Positions 6,449 to 7,436 of a DNA stretch of 7,436 nucleotides are shown here, in pieces. The DNA comes from Candidatus Hodarchaeota archaeon. GTDB taxonomy: Archaea > Asgardarchaeota > Heimdallarchaeia > Hodarchaeales > Hodarchaeaceae. The DNA is taken from contig JAEOSR010000083.1 of assembly GCA_016840285.1 (NCBI GenBank), positions 1 to 7,436 on the forward strand. The letters run 5' to 3'. Each line of letters begins with the position of its first letter. The stretch's first letter is position 1. The notes beneath the pieces were generated by a model. The model searched no databases, had not been told where the DNA came from, and saw nothing but the letters and a program-made list of their open reading frames with translations. The position numbers and the translations under genes are program-made.

Positions 6449-6958
6449 TTTAACTCTCAACAACATGAGATTGGAAATGAGCATCCACAATCACATCTAA
6501 TTCAAGGGAGTTGTTGTTTAGCTTTTTTCCTGGTATGGGTAATAGATTTAATCCTTATTCAATTACCCAATGAGATTCTGAATAATGATCTACTTATCTT
6601 CCAGATGGTATTATTCGTCATTTTTCTAATCTTGGCTATCAAATTTGGAATGACATCACATAATAGACTTTTTGGAGTTACGAACCAGCCTACTGGGTTA
6701 ATAGCAGATGAGGTTTTTGCAGTAGTACGTCATCCAATGTATTTTAGCATATTGATACTCTATCTTGGTTTTATTTTTCTATCATTTTCACTGATTTCAG
6801 TTATTCCATGGTTCTTTACATTGGTTCTCTATAATAAAATTGCTATATACGAAGAAAAAGAATTGGAAAGGATCTTAGGGAAAGAATATTCTGACTATCA
6901 AAAAAAAGTTCCAAGATGGATTCCTAAACCATCATCACTCATAAAATTATTCCTTTAA
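6446..6958 (+). CDS. Integral-membrane methyltransferase, isoprenylcysteine carboxyl methyltransferase/PEMT-like
   Basis: The product has 170 residues counted from CTG 6446 and about four hydrophobic segments (about 18-40, 48-66, and two within 100-130). The C-terminal part carries the SAM-binding signature of the ICMT/phospholipid-methyltransferase group: VRHPMYFS (Arg95, His96, Pro97, Tyr99), then YEEKELERILGKEYSDYQKKVPRWIP (Glu136, Glu137, Tyr148, Tyr151, Arg157, Pro160). Such enzymes methylate membrane-embedded acceptors; in prokaryotes the acceptor is usually unknown. The first ATG (6605) would remove the first membrane helix and the preceding EHPQSHLIQG segment, so the CTG with its near-ideal SD is preferred. 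Most automatic annotation would report 6605-6958. The gene lies 156 bases after the STAS-like gene and ends just before a region with two hairpin terminators. Family confidence is good; the acceptor substrate cannot be told. Confidence 0.8.
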   Translation: MFNSQQHEIGNEHPQSHLIQGSCCLAFFLVWVIDLILIQLPNEILNNDLLIFQMVLFVIFLILAIKFGMTSHNRLFGVTNQPTGLIADEVFAVVRHPMYFSILILYLGFIFLSFSLISVIPWFFTLVLYNKIAIYEEKELERILGKEYSDYQKKVPRWIPKPSSLIKLFL

Positions 6959-6969
6959 GGAAATATATT

Positions 6970-7155
6970 ATGAAATCTCTACAGTAGGTTGCTAAAGCCC
7001 ATGGGGTGTTACATGGGTTGTTACTATATAATTATTGTAATTATTGTAAAAAGGAAGAAATTAGAAAGAGTAAAACTAAAGAAGAAGAGCAATTGAATCA
7101 AAATTCTCAATGGAATGGATTCTTTGTTCAATTTTCTTTATCTGTCAAATTTTGA
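6970..7155 (+). pseudogene. Possible small reading frame interrupted by one UAG
   Basis: Twelve bases after the methyltransferase stop, ATG at 6970 has a well-spaced AAGGA (6957-6961). It reads MKSLQ, then TAG (6985-6987), then continues open for 55 codons to TGA at 7153-7155. The continuing frame includes YCNYC and a charged stretch CKKEEIRKSKTKEEEQLNQN. It could be a decayed small gene, a sequencing or assembly error, UAG recoding, or chance in AT-rich DNA. The end runs into the terminator hairpin, which argues against the last codons being functional. Confidence 0.25.
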
Positions 7156-7168
7156 CAGATTTTTTATT
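7140..7168 (+). terminator. Hairpin plus T-run, probable terminator of the plus-strand genes
   Basis: A perfect inverted repeat, ATCTGTCAAA / TTTGACAGAT (10-base arms around one central base, 7140-7160), is followed by TTTTTATT. In RNA the outer 8 or so pairs would form a stem with a short loop. The T-run is on the plus-strand side only, so it serves the methyltransferase direction. Confidence 0.75.
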
Positions 7169-7172
7169 CTAT

Positions 7173-7189
7173 AATCCTAAAGGATTTTT
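7173..7189 (+). terminator. Second short hairpin plus T-run
   Basis: AATCC (7173-7177) and GGATT (7182-7186) form a 5-base stem with a 4-base loop, followed by TTT. It lies 12 bases after the first terminator and may back it up between the convergent genes. The stem is short, so confidence is modest. Confidence 0.35.
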
Positions 7190-7210
7190 CATAGAGTTTC
7201 TCTGGTATAT

Positions 7211-7417
7211 CTAAAGAATGCCGTGTAAGTAATAGCCAGTGATGAGGACAAACAAAATACAAAATATTAAATAGAACATTAAAACTGATTGACGGAATTT
7301 TTCTCTAGATTCGGAATTTTCAAACTTTGATAAGGATTTTTTTGGATTTATTAATTCCATTGTTAAATTCACATTAAGATCTTTATACACTTTTATGTAT
7401 AAGTCCAACATAATCAT
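7211..7417 (-). CDS. Small single-span membrane protein of unknown function
   Basis: The product has up to 68 residues, with a hydrophilic N-terminal part (NPKKSLSKFENSESREKFRQS, about 24-44) and one transmembrane helix near the C-terminus (about 45-64, VLMFYLIFCILFVLITGYYL). Positive charges before the helix suggest an N-in, tail-anchor-like topology. I do not recognise a family. The start is unsure: ATG 7417 is inside a TATA-like box, so a transcript from that box would begin near 7395 and use the ATG at 7360 (residue 20), giving 49 residues. The gene is convergent with the methyltransferase. Natural codon use and a sensible hydrophobicity pattern favour a real gene, but a chance ORF cannot be excluded. 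Confidence 0.5.
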   Translation of the reverse strand: MIMLDLYIKVYKDLNVNLTMELINPKKSLSKFENSESREKFRQSVLMFYLIFCILFVLITGYYLHGIL

Positions 7418-7424
7418 TTATAAA
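7417..7424 (-). promoter_or_regulatory. TATA-like box TTTATAAA for the small membrane protein gene
   Basis: TTTATAAA is a good match to the archaeal TATA consensus and is itself palindromic. It overlaps the first base of the upstream ATG (7415-7417 on the minus strand), which points to the later ATG at 7360 as the real start. The window ends 12 bases further on, so any upstream BRE is barely visible. Confidence 0.4.
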
Positions 7425-7436
7425 ATGTGATTTATC

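Noticed and set aside
6369..6500. A 43-codon ORF with its own SD
   Set aside because: It is unrecognised and its last 55 bases overlap the methyltransferase coding frame; kept only as a note in the leader region.
980..6958. A yeast a-factor-like system (Ste6-like exporter plus Ste14-like methyltransferase) with a prenylated peptide
   Set aside because: No short ORF ending in a CaaX-type motif was found, and prokaryotic ICMT-like proteins usually act on other substrates.
7001..7096. A 31-codon ORF encoding a short hydrophobic plus basic peptide
   Set aside because: It is built largely from the local tandem repeats, and a competing frame in the same DNA looks at least as protein-like.
1..7436. 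CRISPR arrays, insertion sequences, tRNA or rRNA genes
   Set aside because: No regularly spaced repeats, transposase frames or terminal inverted repeats, cloverleaf patterns or rRNA-like segments were seen on either strand.

Overview
This AT-rich window (about one third G+C by eye) most likely comes from an archaeon. The clearest marker is the gene at the left edge, an archaeal-type 2,3-bisphosphoglycerate-independent phosphoglycerate mutase (apgM). TATA-like boxes, Shine-Dalgarno (SD) sites of the GGTGAT/AAGGA kind and the mix of small hypothetical proteins fit that. An Asgard (Promethearchaeota) lineage is plausible, but this is an impression, not something the sequence proves.

Layout: 1-795 (minus) is the N-terminal 265 residues of apgM, cut by the window edge. 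A 184-base divergent intergenic region follows. From about 980 to 4485 (plus) lie two half-size ABC exporters joined by a TTGA stop/start overlap. The first has a degenerate ATPase site (Asp for the catalytic Glu, Gln for the switch His). The second has a canonical site but a degenerate LSLGQ signature. Together they have the signs of an obligate asymmetric heterodimer. At 4545-5006 is a small protein with a ribbon-helix-helix-like N-terminus, a candidate regulator. At 5105-5830 is a metallo-beta-lactamase-fold hydrolase of the lactonase-like branch, preceded by a TATA-like box, an inverted-repeat operator candidate and a strong SD. At 5900-6289 is a small STAS/SpoIIAA-like protein. At 6446-6958 is an integral-membrane methyltransferase of the isoprenylcysteine carboxyl methyltransferase/PEMT type; its first 53 residues are lost if only AUG, GUG or UUG starts are allowed, because the likely start is CTG behind a near-ideal SD. 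Two terminator-like hairpins follow, then a convergent minus-strand gene for a tiny single-span membrane protein (7211-7417).

The two exporter genes are clearly one operon. The downstream plus-strand genes have RBSs of their own and at least two probable promoters, so they need not be cotranscribed. No mobile element, CRISPR array, tRNA or rRNA was seen. The most interesting points are the exporter asymmetry, the recurrence of good SD sites placed before non-AUG codons (956, 6307, 6446), a UAG-interrupted reading frame at 6970-7155, the altered metal-ligand segment of the MBL hydrolase, and a cluster of TAGAGA motifs before that hydrolase.
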